Source: Anolis sagrei (taxonomy: Eukaryota; Chordata; Lepidosauria; Squamata; Anolidae). Taken from it: a DNA stretch of 64,000 bases. The notes under the pieces are model-generated. The model was not told where the DNA came from and did not search any database. It saw nothing but the letters and a program-made list of their open reading frames with translations. Of this stretch, positions 29,946 through 41,780 are shown piece after piece. The stretch lies in assembly GCF_037176765.1 (NCBI RefSeq), contig NC_090025.1, positions 93,981,006 through 94,045,005 on the forward strand, given 5' to 3'. Within the stretch, counting starts at the first letter, position 1, and each line of letters starts with the position of its first letter. The position numbers were made by a program, and so were the translations under genes.

Positions 29946-32066
29946 TCTCAATATCTGATCCATTTCTCATTGTCTCACTCGGGGAGAAAAACCCGGGTCT
30001 AATTAAGCACTCTACTATCATTCACAAATTATGCAAATCTCCCCAAACATTCCACCAATCATCATTCACTCCAATATTTAATTTTCTCTGCCACTTACCC
30101 AATATAGTAGAATCCTTATTTTAATTGGTGGTGGTGGGGGGGGGGGGGGGGCTGACACTATGTGGATACCTGAAACCATAGATAATAATGAAGCTTATAT
30201 TTTGGCTATACTTAGGGGTGAAAGCATATTATATAGTCACACTAGAAGACCTAGAGAGGACCACAAACATTTCCAGGTTTTTTTTTCTAATTTAGGTAAG
30301 TGAAACTATTGATACCAAATCTGTGTGCGCACACATGTGTTTGGGGGTGTGTGTCATACTATATTATAACATACAATAATTAAATCAAAAATATTTCCCA
30401 GCAAAACTCTTTGACATCACAGATTCAAAGTGCTATGACTGTGTAGTGTGATAGACTGCTGGATTCAACTCATGTGTGGCTATAAAGTCCATTGAGCGTT
30501 TTGTGAGGTTCATTCACTGCTCACTCTGAGCCAGGGACAGATCAACCATTAAGCCAAATAAGCACGTGCGAAGGACATCAAGGGAAGGGGTTCAGCATAG
30601 TAATTTTCCATTTCTGGATTTATCATGGACCATATGGTACAAAACTCCAAATGGTGAAGCTGAACCAAGTTCCACAAAAAGGGACTCCCACATTGTAAGA
30701 GTTTTGCAGAAAAAGTAAGAGGAAAATTCTCAAATATAAATAAAGTGGAAATATACAAATATAAACATTATTTTTATCATATTGTAAGTTTTGTTTCATT
30801 TTGAAGAATACATTTTTATTTTATAGTTTATTAATAATTATATTTTAAATTAGATGTACTTTCAAATGTTTAGTACCCCAAAAGGTCTTAATCCAGCCCT
30901 ATGCTGGAAAAGGGTGGGGATATGCCATCCTCCCTCCAACCCTTAATATAAACTATTTTAACTAAGCCTGATGGAAGCTGCATGTGATCCAATGAGCCAC
31001 ACATTCCCTTACTTTTGACTAGATTGTTAGTTGTTCCCATTCAGTTCTGCTTCAGAAAGTGAAGAGGATTTAAGATATCACCTACACCTCCTGCAAAGAT
31101 CGCTCTCTGTTTCATCCTTTCTATCTCAGTGATAGACATGGGAACAAACAAAAACAAATTGGCATGCCAACCATGTTGCTTATTGTGTTTTCTCCTTTAA
31201 GAATTTTTTCAACAGTATTATTTTGAAGTTGATCCATTTGCCCTCCTTCAAGCAGTTCTTTGTGTTCCTTAATAACTGGTTATCCACACAGAAGCCAAAA
31301 GATGTTTTTTGTTTTTTTCCTAGCGTTCAGTGTAGCTCAAGGTTTTGAGGTCTGGCTGACATGTCTGCTGAACTTAGCATCTTTCTGAAATGAAACAGTT
31401 TGGTGGAAATATTAAAGCTTTTCTGTGCCCATCTATGGCTTTTAAGTCTAGTACTCTGAAGGCTAATACTGCCCAGAGAGCTAGGGTGAGGTGTATACAT
31501 CAATATTTTTTTCTTATCCTATAAGTGTTATCATTTTTTTTTTTGCTATTGAAAAAAATAGCTTTCAAATGTTAAGACATCTATTTCCTGAAACCATTGG
31601 CAAGTGGGAAGACAGCCTAAATCACCAGGTTATTGTTGTAAACACTTGTGAAAGTAGATGATAGGAACAGAATCACAATGAAAGGTGAAAGAGCCCATGG
31701 TTTTCATTGATTTCCAGTTATAGTTATGGTTGCTGAAGACTTAAATGTACTTTTTAAAAGGACTAATATGCATTTGGTTAAGCCACGTGTTGGTTGCACC
31801 TGCTTTAAAAGAGACATTGATAAATTCAGGTCACATGGTATTTACTGCATTCTGGTTTGGTAAATATGAAAAAAATGGATGCTTAGGCTTATTAAGCGTC
31901 AAAGGCAAGATGGCAGTTCTCCTGTACTCAAATGGGTGTGTATCACCCTCTTAGACAATATCAAAGCATCAGAAATAACTATTCAAATTTATACAATGTG
32001 AAAAAGGAATTATCTCACCCTATTCAGTATGCAATATCTACAGTTATATCTCAAACATTTGTTATT
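29946..32066. other. unassigned, probably intronic
   Basis: About 2.1 kb with no recognised exon or repeat, except a poly-G run at 30134-30151 and a TGTGCGCACACATGTGT stretch at about 30320-30340. May be single-copy intron. Confidence 0.45.
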
Positions 32067-32329
32067 TTTTGGACAATAGCAAGAATTTTAAACTTGGGAG
32101 GAAACTTTTGCCACCAGATAAAAATACATCATACATTTGCTTCTTTTTTTTGGCAATAGCAAGAACTTTAAACTTGGGAGGAAACTTTTGCCACCAGATA
32201 AGAATACATCATATATTTGCTCTTTTTTTTTTTTTGGCAATAGCAAGAATTTTAAACTTGAGAGGAAACTTTTGCCACCAGATAAGAATACATCATACAT
32301 TTGCTTTTTTTTCCCTTTGGCAATAGCAA
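32067..32329 (+). repeat. tandem repeat, unit about 85 bp, three and a half copies
   Basis: The unit is a CAATAGCAAGAATTTTAAAC word, GGAGGAAACTTTTGCCACCA and ACATCATACATTTGC, ending in a T run. Unit starts are near 32070, 32152, 32236 and 32319. Copies differ by few bases, so the array is recent. The last unit flows into the hairpin at 32330-32490. The overlapping small open frames are repeat artefacts. Confidence 0.9.
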
Positions 32330-32490
32330 AAATTTTACATTTGGGAGGAAACTTTTGCCACCAGATAAAGCAGAAAGGCAACTACAGAAACATTTACCTC
32401 GTCCAGACGCAACAAGTGCGAGGTAAATGTTTCTGTAGTTGCCTTTCTGCTTTATCTGGTGGCAAAAGTTTCCTCCCAAATGTAAAATTT
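32330..32490. repeat. perfect 72-bp inverted repeat with 17-bp spacer
   Basis: Left arm 32330-32401 (AAATTTTACATTTGGGAGGA ... CATTTACCTCG) and right arm 32419-32490 are exact reverse complements; the spacer is TCCAGACGCAACAAGTG. The outer part of each arm is the 85-bp tandem unit; the inner part (GCAGAAAGGCAACTACAGAA) is new. RNA from either strand would fold into one long hairpin. Confidence 0.97.
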
Positions 32491-32530
32491 ACTGCATTCT
32501 AGTCATAGGTGTGCTGTCATTTCAATTTCA

Positions 32531-32700
32531 AATGTATTTATTTATTTATTTAGAGCTTTTATAACCCGGTCTTCTCGACCTCCGAAGAGGGACTCAGGCC
32601 GGCTAACAGCAGGAAATTCATACACAAGTCGGATAAACATAATAGCATTGTAATACATGAATACATTAAAATACAGATCATACAATTACAAAAATTCAGT
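32531..32700 (-). mobile_element. L2 LINE 3' end fragment
   Basis: TTTATTTATTTATTTAGAGC, TTATAACCCGGTCTTCTCGA, GAGGGACTCAGGCCGGCTAA: reverse L2-type terminus. Confidence 0.75.
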
Positions 32701-33992
32701 TTGAAAAGAGACAGCATAGTTTAGAGGAAGGACATATTGTGGAAAAGCTCAATTTCATTCCATGGCATGGCCAGTTAAAACGGGGGAAGGTCCAAGAAAG
32801 AGCTCAAGGTGGAAAACGATGGTAGATAAGTCAAAGATTTGTCTTAGTATAAAGCAGTTCTGCATGATCAAAGATGCATGGGTATCCATAGTTGGTGGTT
32901 TATTTTCTAGACAATAGTAAGATGCAATATTGTTGACAGAAGCCAAAGAGGAAGCAAATATTTGGGCAAGTTGGTATCTGGATTCCCAAAGATCTTATCT
33001 AGTGACTACACAGAAAAAAGAACTGAGCTCTTTTTATGAGTACCCTTAACAGTTGTGTGAAAGAAGCACCTGCTCATTTTCCCTATTTTATGCAACTATT
33101 AAAGGTAGAAAAGCCATGTTCTCTTTTTCCTTTGGTTACTAAATCTTTTCTGGCTCTGTGCTTCATATTTCTGCCTTATCCTGTGGTTATTTGGGAATCT
33201 GGAGTTGCCCTGTCGTCGTCCCCCCCCCCCCCGATTTTCAGTTGTAATTTTGTAACTACAAACATTCACCAAACAAAATCTCAAAAAAATGTTTCTATTG
33301 CTGCCTTTGGATTCACCTTTTTAGCAGGAGACATTTCTGTAATATTCCCGAGGTTGTACATGAACATGATTAAGTTACTCTTCTCGTGGCCTAGTTTTCC
33401 AGTCTCTAAAAAAAGAAACACTGAAGAGAATTTGAAAAAAGATATTGGGGGTTATTGACCAAGTGGAGGTTAAAATGCATATATATAGAGAGAGAGAGAG
33501 GGGAGGGGGGAGGGAGAGTATGTGTGCCTGTGTGTGTAGGCATATAGTTGAGAGTCTGGTCTTCAATAATTTGTTTAAATTTGTTTAAAGAATTTGCATA
33601 TCACACCAACTAGGGGCTACTAAGATAAACCAAACTAAAACAACTTATTGAATAGTTTTAAAACAGCAAGGGTTAAAATAGTCACTCCTGGTTTTAAGGA
33701 CTGAGGGCCATGTAAAACAACCGACAAATGTCCATTCTCTTCAAGAGTTGTGATATGGCTAACAACTCAGCCTGTTTGAATGATGTTCATTCTCTTCAAG
33801 AGTTGATGTGCCCACCAACTTGGCCTGTTTGGAGGTGGCAAGACACACAATACTGTAGATCTTCCTGCTGAGGCCCTCATATTTGGGCAGGTTTATATGA
33901 GAAAAAAAATGTTATTTCTAATACCCTGGTCTAAATGCTTTAGGGTTTTATAGGTCAAAACCAGCACTTGAACTGAGCTCAGAAGCATATTG

Positions 33993-33994
<2 letters not shown>
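32701..33994. other. unassigned, probably intronic
   Basis: No exon or family recognised. It contains a poly-C run (about 33223-33232), an AG microsatellite (about 33487-33502) and a short local repeat: TTCTCTTCAAGAGTTG occurs at about 33735 and 33790. Confidence 0.45.
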
Positions 33995-34028
<34 letters not shown>

Positions 34029-34775
34029 CAACAATAACAACAATTTTTATTTCTTGTCCGCCTCTCCTCATGGCTCGAGGCAGGTTACAACATTCACCTA
34101 AAAGCATTCTTTAAAATACACATAATAAAACATATTTTCACAAAATACATATATTAAACATAAGATTCAAGCTTAAAATTCATCATTAATACTGTCTGAA
34201 TAGGCCTACCAGAAGAGATTGGTTTTCACTTGTGTTTTAAATTGCGACAGTTGATCTAGCTGTCAAAGCTCTTCTGGCTCACAGTCTTAGGGCAGCCTTG
34301 TGGTGATCATTGCCAGTTGGGTTCTGGCAGGCTGGAGCTGATGCCCCCCAGAGGACCTCAGTGTTTGTGGCAGATTGTATGGAAGAAGGCGATCCTGTAG
34401 GTAACCAGGATCCAAACCACGTAGGGCTTTCAAGGTCAAAACTAATACTTTGTACTTTGCCCAGAAACTAATTGGCAGACAGTGGAATGACTAAAGGATA
34501 GGTGTGATATAGATGTTCCCATAACCAATCTGGTTGCTGTACTTTGAATCAACTTAAGTTTCTGAACTTGATACAAAGATAGCTCAATGTAAAATGCATT
34601 GCAGAAGTCCAAACTTGAGGTAAAATCCAAATCTTAGAAGGGGCTAGTGAAGTATAGTGATATACATTTTTTTAAACATGCAGCCAATAAGATGCTACTT
34701 GCTGCATTTTACACTACCTGTAGTTTCCAAAGACTCTTCAAAAGTAGCCCTGCATAGAGCACATTGCAGTAATCT
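33995..34775 (-). mobile_element. L2 LINE 3' part
   Basis: ATA/ACA microsatellite tail (34000-34040), then GGCTCGAGGCAGGTTACAAC. The minus frame has SSLDFCNAFYIELSLYQVQK and LKLIQSTATRLVMGTSISHL, the L2 RT C-terminus. The match fades at about 34640 and returns at 34690-34775. Confidence 0.8.
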
Positions 34776-34858
34776 AAGGGCCCTTCAACACATGGCTAAA
34801 ACCCTAGAAGTAACAGGGTTAAGGAGAGGGGGTGGGAGTGGCTAAACAATGTGTGGAC

Positions 34859-35122
34859 TTTTTTGTGTCAGGAGCAATTTGAGAAACTGCAAGTCGCTTC
34901 TGGTGTGGGAAAATTGGCTGTCTGCAAGGACGTTGTCCAGGGGATGCTTGGATGTTTTGATGTTTTATCATCCTTGTGGGAGGCTTCTCTCATGTCCCCG
35001 CATGAGGAGCTGGAGCTGATAGAGGGAGCTCATCCATGCTCTCTCCGGATTCGAACCTGCGACCTGACGGTCTTCAGTCCTGCCGGCACAGGGATTTAAC
35101 CCACTGTGCCACCTGGGGCTCC
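34859..35122 (-). mobile_element. tRNA-derived SINE with CTGACACAA tail
   Basis: Reverse copy of the family at 28748-29009: T run and GTGTCAGGAGC at the left, GGATTCGAACC (B box reversed) at about 35047 and CCCACTGTGCCACC (A box reversed) at about 35099. Similar GTGTGG words on both sides suggest the target duplication. Confidence 0.9.
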
Positions 35123-35792
35123 TAAGTGTGGGCTGAATTGGATTAACAGCTGAAAAGCATGTGTCAAAAAGGTGCACTTAAAATTCGATTCCACCTGAAA
35201 AATGTGCACCTTTGCATGGCTGTATATATCTGCAAAACAGGTTCTTTCCTTTCCTTTTTACTGTGTGGACTGTTCCAGAACCCAAAATAGCTGATCAGCT
35301 AATTGGATGGTCAAAATATGGAGCCTCGGACACACAGGTGTCTCAAGGAAAGTACAAGCAGAAAACAGAACTCTCTGAAATTCTTTTATACTTTCTAACA
35401 GTAAACAGAGCTTGAATTAACAATTCGGCGAAGAGAGGGAAAAAAAATCTGTTTGTGTTTACATTAAGATATTTGCATGTGCACGTAGGAGGCCCAGTGC
35501 ATAACAGAGTAATTTTTAAAAAAAACTTCCACCTGATGCCCTCCATTTTGATCTGATTCAAAGGAAGATGTGAGCATGGCAGGAGACCATTTTCTGGGAG
35601 TGACAAGTATCTTTGTGGACTTGCTGTCAGGTCGTGGGATTATTTGTCCCAGATATAAAACACGTATTTTGGCACAGTCTGGAAGTGTACTAAGTGGGTA
35701 GTAATTTAGCTATCTGCACCCCATAACTGAGGAAGCTGCCAGTGTTTCAATTAAAGATGGATAAAGACATACTTATCCACAACATGATAACT
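35123..35792. other. unassigned, probably intronic
   Basis: Nothing recognised. Confidence 0.4.
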
Positions 35793-36016
35793 GAGGATGC
35801 ATCTATACTATAGAATTGATGTGGATTGACACCATTTAAAGTTCTGTGGCTCAGTAGTATGGAATCATGAGGGTTGGTAGTTTCACAAAGTCTTTAGCCT
35901 TCTCTGCCAAAGAGTCCTGTTGCCTCACCAAATTACAAATCCCAGGATCCTATAGCATTGAGTCATGGCGTTTTAACTGATGTCACAATGCATTCATTCT
36001 ACAGTTTAGGTGCATC
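35793..36016. mobile_element. short DNA element with GGATGCATCTATACTATAG ends
   Basis: Inverted ends GGATGCATCTATACT and GTTTAGGTGCATCC. The interior is itself roughly symmetric (AGTAGTATGGAATCATGAGG, CAAATCCCAGGATCCTATAG). Same family as 29489-29704. Confidence 0.8.
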
Positions 36017-36968
36017 CTGAGTTTGATATACTTAATGTCAGCTGCAAAGCAGCTTTGAAGTTGGCTGCAAAGGAGCTGGAAATCTGAGATTCTTTAAGAC
36101 AAATTGAACATTCAAGAATGGAAAGGAAGTAAGCATGGTTTTCCTGGCTTATCCATAACTACTGGAGGTTGCTAAATGTATCATTAAATATGTTTGCTTA
36201 AGATTACTGGTTTGGAAAATTGGTCACCATATTTTCCCACCTTACCCTTTTCTGTTTGCCATCACTAACAATAGCAAATGCATAATAATGTATTTTATAG
36301 CTTTTGTTTCCATAGATCTTTTTGTAAGTACCTGACACATTTCAGGAACCTTTTTATTGGTTCATGTTGTCCTTGGCTAACTCTCTGAAGCAGACAATTA
36401 GCCAACATTAGTCCTGTGCCTCTTTGGAAAATAATGTTAGTTGTTAAGATCTTGTGGATAGATTCAAGAATGTTGTAATTTTGCAGATGTAATGTATTTC
36501 ATAACATAGCATATTATTATCACTTAAAATTTGATAGCAGGAATGAAAACCCACTGAGCAACCTTGGGCAAATCACACACTTAGCCTCAGAAAACCTTGT
36601 ATTAGGTTTGTCTTATGGTCTTCATAAGCTGGAAATGACTTGAATGCACACAACAGCAACAGGCATTCTTGTACTTATCACAAAAGATTCCCATGCTCAC
36701 TGGAAATGCTTTTAAAATCTGCCCTTGTGTTACTTTTAAAACTGATAACGCTAAAGCAAATACGTTCTGCTTCTGCATTAAACAAAACAAATGTCTTGTT
36801 TTCTCAGATGTGAGAAGTCATTAATTCCAAACTTTACTCTGAAGATTACTTAAAAAAATCCCAAGGTGTCTTGAACCTTAAAGAGAAAGTTTTACATAGT
36901 TAGAAGTGGTTGGTATCCTAATACTATAGGCTATAACTATGTTTCTATATGTACATGTCTATGATATT
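36017..36968. other. unassigned, probably intronic
   Basis: Nothing recognised. Confidence 0.4.
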
Positions 36969-36976
36969 TTTCTATG

Positions 36977-37235
36977 GAGCCCCCGGTGGCACAGTGGGTT
37001 AAACCCCTGTGCCAGCAGGACTGAAGACCAACAGGTCGCAGGTTCGAATCCGGGGAGAGGTGGATGAGCTCCCTCTATCAGCTCCAGCTCGTCATGCGGG
37101 GACATGAGAGAAGCCTCCCACAAGGATGATAAAAACATCAAATAATCCAGGCGTCCCCTGGGCAACATCTTTGCAGACAGCTAATTCTCTCACACCAGAA
37201 GTGACTTGCTGCTGACACGACAAAAAAAACAAACT
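36977..37235 (+). mobile_element. tRNA-derived SINE with CTGACACGACA tail
   Basis: GGTGGCACAGTGGGTTAAAC and the B box GGTTCGAATCC (37041-37051); the end is TGCTGACACGAC plus A run. An 8-bp direct repeat TTTCTATG flanks it (36969-36976 and 37240-37247). Confidence 0.92.
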
Positions 37236-37313
37236 TCTCTTTCTATGAGGAGTCCTCTTTTCTTTGCAACTTACATTTTTCCTTCTGTAGGTTTCATAGT
37301 TTGTGCTTTCATG

Positions 37314-38528
37314 CTGGCAAACAAACTAGTCAAATGTGGACTAGGCAAAACTACAGTTAGGTGGATCTGTAATTGGTTAAGTGAACAAATCCAGAGGATG
37401 CTCACCAATGCTTCCTCTTCATCCTGGAAAGAAGTGATGAGCGGAGTGCCGCAGGGTTCCGTTCTGGGCCCGGTCCTGTTCAACATCTTTATTAATGACT
37501 TAGATGAAGGGTTAGAAGGCATGATCATAAAATTTGCAGATTAAATTGGGAGGGATAGCAAATACTCCAGAAGGCAGGAGCAGAATTCAGAATGATCTGA
37601 ACAGATTAGAGAGATTGACCAAAACTAACAAAATGAAGTTCAACAGGGACAAATGCAAGATACTCCACTTTGGCAGAAAAAATGAAATTCAAAGATACAG
37701 AATGGGGGATACCTGGTTTGACAGCAGTACATGTGGAAACAATCTCTGAGTCCTCATGGACAACAAGTTCAACATGAGCCAACAATGTGATGTGGCAGCT
37801 GAAAAAGGGATTTTGGCCTGCATCAATAGGAGTATAGTGTCTTCATCCAGGGAAGTCATGATGCCCTATATTCTGCCTTGGTCAGACCACACCTGGAATA
37901 CTGGTCCAGTTCTGGGCACCACAATTTAAGGGAGATGCTGGTAAGATGGAATGTGTCCAGTGGAGGGTGACTAAAATGATCAAGGGTCTGGAAAACAAGC
38001 CCTATGAGGAGTGTCTTAAAAAGCTTGACATGTTCAGCCTGAAGAAGAGAAGACAGCTATATAACCCAGAATGTCAAGGCAGACTATTCCACAATATCTG
38101 CTTGAACTGGGATATCTGAGTCTACACTACCATATATTCCAGTTCAAAGCATAAAATGTGGGATTTTATTCAGCTGTGTGGAAGGGGCCAGAAAGGAGAC
38201 ATGTATGGCCATGTATAAATATGTGAGGGGAAGTCATAGGGAGGAGGGAGCAAGCTTGTTTTCTGCTGCCCTGGAGACTAGGACGCGGAACAATGGCTTC
38301 AAATTACAGGAAAGGGGATTCCGCCTTAACATTACGAAAAACTTCCTAACTGTAAGAGATGTTCAGCAGTGGAACTTTCCGCCCCTGAGTGTGGTGGAAA
38401 CTCCTTCTTTGGAGGCTTTTAAACAGAGGCTGGATGGCCATCTGTCAGGAGTGCTTTGACTGCAGTTTTCTTGCTTCTTGGCAGGGCGTTGGACTGCCAA
38501 GACCTCTTCCAACTGTATGATTCTATGG
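37314..38528 (+). mobile_element. CR1 LINE 3' part
   Basis: Starts inside the RT ([40 protein letters not shown]) and ends with ATGATTCTATGG. Several frame breaks are seen (the frame shifts near 37540 and 37750), and a Harbinger-like element is inserted at 38053-38189. It is a dead copy, closer to 15431-20114 than the one at 29340. Confidence 0.92.
38053..38189. mobile_element. Harbinger-like short element inside CR1
   Basis: CAGCTATATAACCCAGAATG at the left and CAGCTGTGTGGAAGGGGCC at the right, as in 38883-39331; CR1 sequence is continuous on either side. Confidence 0.75.
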
Positions 38529-38735
38529 TTGTTTAACTCACTTCACAGAGTCACTGAACACACATATGTGAATTTGCATACTGTCCAACAATTTCATATA
38601 TATTTTGGTGAAAAGAATTGAGCCAAGAAACCTGGGCTGACTTTTCCATGGGTCAATGTAATTACTGTATCTGAAACCTTATCACAAAAGGAACCAACCA
38701 TTTATCTGAGTAGAGTGGCAAAATGTGAAAGCTTA

Positions 38736-38879
38736 GGCTGGATCTACACTGGCCTATATCCCAGAATCTAATCCAAGATTATCTGATTGTCCTAGATTAT
38801 CTGGCAGTATAGTCTCATATAATCCAAGTCAGATAATCTGGGATAAGATCCTGGGATATTAAGCAGTGTAGATCCAGTC
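38736..38879. mobile_element. Harbinger-like MITE, GGCTGGATCTACACTG type
   Basis: Inverted ends GGCTGGATCTACACTG and CAGTGTAGATCCAGTC, flanked by TTA on both sides (38733-38735 and 38880-38882), the 3-bp target of PIF/Harbinger elements. Total 144 bp, largely palindromic. Confidence 0.85.
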
Positions 38880-38882
38880 TTA

Positions 38883-39331
38883 GGGCCCTTCCACACAGCC
38901 ATATAACCCAGAATATCAAGGCATAAAATCCTACAATATCTGCTCTGAAGTTAGTTATCTGAGTCCACACTCAGGGGTAGTTCAACCTATTAGCCTTTGC
39001 AGTATAGTTGATTTTGCCCAGGGGCGCTCTTGAGGCACTCTTGGGGGAAAATGGACCTTGACATATGCAAGTTGTAGTTACCTGGATGTATAGTTCACCT
39101 ACAATCAAAGAGTATTCTGAACTCCATCAATGATGGAACTGAACCAAATATGGCACACAGAACTCCCACGACGAACAGAAAATATATATCAGTGATTGGT
39201 TTGGGGGGGGAGGGGGCGCCAAAATACTGTTTGCTTACCGTTGAAAATTACGGCTGCCTCTATCCACACTGCTATATACTCCAGTTCAAAGCAGAAAATT
39301 TGGGGTTTGATACAGCTGTGTGGAAGGAGCC
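38883..39331. mobile_element. Harbinger-like MITE, GGGCCCTTCCACACAGC type, split by a hAT
   Basis: Left end GGGCCCTTCCACACAGCC follows directly on the TTA of the preceding MITE; the right end is GCTGTGTGGAAGGAGCC. A hAT element (38972-39262) with an 8-bp target duplication sits in the middle. Confidence 0.85.
38972..39262. mobile_element. hAT MITE nested in the MITE at 38883
   Basis: Starts CAGGGGTAGTTCAACC, ends near GGCTGCCTCTA. The exact 8-bp target duplication is TCCACACT (38964-38971 and 39263-39270). The interior (TACAATCAAAGAGTATTCTG, ATGGCACACAGAACTCCCAC) is shared with the Helitron 310-bp units. A sister copy lies at 42838-43144 in reverse. Confidence 0.92.
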
Positions 39332-40365
39332 TTCGTCTGTCCTGGGAGAACCTAAAAGAAGAACTGACCCACTCTACTCTTTTCACCACAACACTACTTC
39401 TGGCCTTTTAAAATGTATGGATGGAAAAATGGCAGTGGTTAGTGGCAGCTTTCCCCTTTGTGCAGAATGACCCTGTATTTATCCATGCATCAAATCAAAA
39501 TCCATAATTTAGCCTGAAACCCTGCCCTTAACTTACACATGAAGTTGACTTATGTATATATGGTAAGTCACTTTTGCTTACTCCTCCAGTAAATAGATGA
39601 TTTTTGAAGCGGGCCTTTAAAATGACAAATAAGAGAAAATAACATCAACATCAGCCATGATTCAACATTCCATGTACCATTATTTGCAACAGAATATATG
39701 AGCATCAAGCATTGAACTACATCTGAGTAAATTCAGGGAAAATGTAATGGCTCTATCATTATTTTTTCCTTATGTAACACATGCCTTTGCTTTATACAAC
39801 TACCCTCTGTGATCCCCTTGCCTTTTTTGCATGGAAGAGTGGGTGGATTGAATTTGTTTTGACAGCAGAACTCCTACTCTTGACTACGGCTACACATATA
39901 AAAATCAGCATAATGTACCATAGACAGCTAGGGTTGTCAATATGCTCAAAGCAATCTATTATTTAAAAACCTGGCTTATAAGAAAGTAGACGGTATCATA
40001 AGATTCATCATCTGTTTTACCAACTAATGTGCGTTTGAAGATAGCAACTCTTGTGTTTCTCTGTGATGCTGCTATGCAATTGGGAATAAGCCATGGATGG
40101 GATTTGTTGGGCATTTTCCCCATCACAACAACCAGGGAAGACAAACAATGAGTTAAAATGTGATTACTTCCCTTTTGTAACAGTTAAGGCATAACTGAGT
40201 GACATTACAATTGTAAAGCAACTGAGTATAACTTCACACATCTGTGCTGCAATTGTAACTATTTGTGCTACTTGTATGTTGTTCTGTATGCCACCACTAC
40301 TTGAGTGTTTATTGCATCATTGGACAGAACAATGTAGCATTTAAATTTTTTAAAACTAAAAAATA
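39332..40365. other. unassigned; small repeat remnant at about 39480-39570
   Basis: AGTTGACTTATGTATATATG near 39545 and a similar word at about 46390 (CCAATTTATACATGAATGTA) suggest one more short DNA element family. Nothing else recognised. Confidence 0.4.
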
Positions 40366-40464
40366 ACCAGTATTGGTATTGTCGAAGGCTTTCATGGCCG
40401 GAATCACTGGGTTGTTGTAGGTTTTTCCGGGCTATATGGCCATGTTCTAGAGGCATTTTTTCCT

Positions 40465-40499
40465 GACGTTTCACCTGCATCTATGGCAAGCATCCTCAG
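40465..40499 (-). ncRNA. hammerhead-ribozyme-like motif
   Basis: Minus strand, left terminal unit: CTGAGGA, stem, GAAACGTC. Confidence 0.5.
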
Positions 40500-40721
40500 A
40501 GGTAGTGAGGTCTGTTGGAAGTAGGAAAATGGGTTTATATATCTGTGGAATGACCAGGGTGGGACAAAGGGCTTTTGTCTGCTGGAGCTAGGTGTGACTG
40601 TTTCAACTGACTACCTTGATTAGCATTTAATGGCTTGGAAGTGCCTGGGGGGAATCTTTTGTTGAGAGTGATTTGTTGTTTGCTGTTGTAATTTTTGAGT
40701 TTTTTAATACTGGTAGCCAGA

Positions 40722-40991
40722 AGCTGCAGCATTTTAAAGACAAAGACAAAGTTGAAGTACTTTGGCCACATCATGAGGAGACAGCAAAGCCTAGAGAAGA
40801 CAATTATGCTGGGGAAAGTGGAAGGCAAAAGGAAGAGGGGCCGACCAAGGGCAAGATGGATGGATGGCATCCTTGAAGTGACTGGACTGACCTTGAAGGA
40901 GCTGGGGGTGATGACAGCCGACAGGGAGCTCTGGCGTGGGCTGGTCCATGAGGTCACGAAGAGTCGGAGATGACTGAACAAATGAACAACA
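40722..40991 (+). mobile_element. BovB (RTE) LINE 3' end nested in the PLE
   Basis: The frame reads LKYFGHIMRRQQSLEKTIML, GKVEGKRKRGRPRARWMDGI and ADRELWRGLVHEVTKSRR, the C-terminal end of the BovB reverse transcriptase; the 3' end is GTCGGAGATGACTGAACAAA then AACAACA. The target duplication AGCCAGA is exact (40715-40721 and 40992-40998). It is 5'-truncated to about 270 bp. Confidence 0.9.
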
Positions 40992-41197
40992 AGCCAGATT
41001 TTGTTCATTTTCAAATCCTTTCAAATCACTCTCAACAAAAGATTCCCCCCAGGCACTTCCAAGCCATTAAATGCTAATCAAGGTGGTCAGTTGAAACATT
41101 CACACCTAGCTCCAGCAGACAAAAGTCCTTTGTCCCACCTTTGTCATTCCACAGATATATAAACCCATTTTCCTACTTCCAACAGACCTCATTACCT

Positions 41198-41232
41198 CTG
41201 AGGAGGCTTGCCATAGAGGCAGGCGAAACGTC
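41198..41232 (+). ncRNA. hammerhead-ribozyme-like motif
   Basis: Plus strand, right terminal unit: CTGAGGA, GCTTGC and GGCAGGC stem, GAAACGTC. Confidence 0.55.
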
Positions 41233-41289
41233 AGGAGAAAATGCCTCTAGAACATGGCCATATAGCCCGGAAAAACCTACGACAACCCA

Positions 41290-41560
41290 ACCAGTATTAC
41301 TATTTTTAATACTTGGGAAGTAAAACATTTTTAATAGAACTATAACAATAAGAGGCTCCTGTTTGGCAACTGTAACAAATAACTTTCAAAAGTAACTACT
41401 TCTTGTACCCTGGGATTGCCAAATTGTGTTTTTTAAAATGCTGCAGCTTCTTTGCCCAGCAGAAGTTGAGGGTGCAAAGATTTGTAATCTGATGGATGAT
41501 GCCTGATGGATGTATGAGCATTAGCAACAAATTCACAACTAATATTTCACCGATGGGATG
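41290..41560. other. unassigned sequence
   Basis: Nothing recognised; it ends in a GT microsatellite (41560-41578). Confidence 0.4.
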
Positions 41561-41578
41561 TGTGTGTGTGTGTGTGTG

Positions 41579-41780
41579 AGGAGCAACTTGAGAAACTGCA
41601 AGTTGCTTCTGGTGCGAGAGAAGCTGCAAGGAAGTTGCTCAGGGGAAGCCTGGATGTTTGATGTTTTACCATCCTTGTGGGAGGCTTCTCTCATGTTGGA
41701 GCTGACATGCTCTCTCCGGATTCAAACTGCTGACCTGTTGGTCATCAGTCCTGCCGGTACAAGGGTTTAACCCATTGTGG
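41579..41780 (-). mobile_element. tRNA-derived SINE, internally deleted
   Basis: AGGAGCAACTTGAGAAACTG, CATCCTTGTGGGAGGCTTCT and CCGGATTCAAAC are the reverse of the family at 28748-29009. It lacks a piece of the middle and is older. Confidence 0.85.

Larger units (their letters stand above)
40375..41289 (-). mobile_element. Penelope-like short element with inverted terminal units
   Basis: Flanked by ACCAGTATT (40366-40374 and 41290-41298). It starts GGTATTGTCGAAGGCTTTCA and both ends carry the CGGGCTATATGGCCATGTTC unit in inverted orientation, each with a hammerhead-like motif. The interior is a relic of the C-terminal PLE region seen at 23573-24000, reversed. A BovB fragment is inserted. Broken fossil. 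Confidence 0.82.

Noticed and set aside
32067-32390. CRISPR-like array
   Set aside because: Units of about 85 bp are directly contiguous without spacers, in a vertebrate context.
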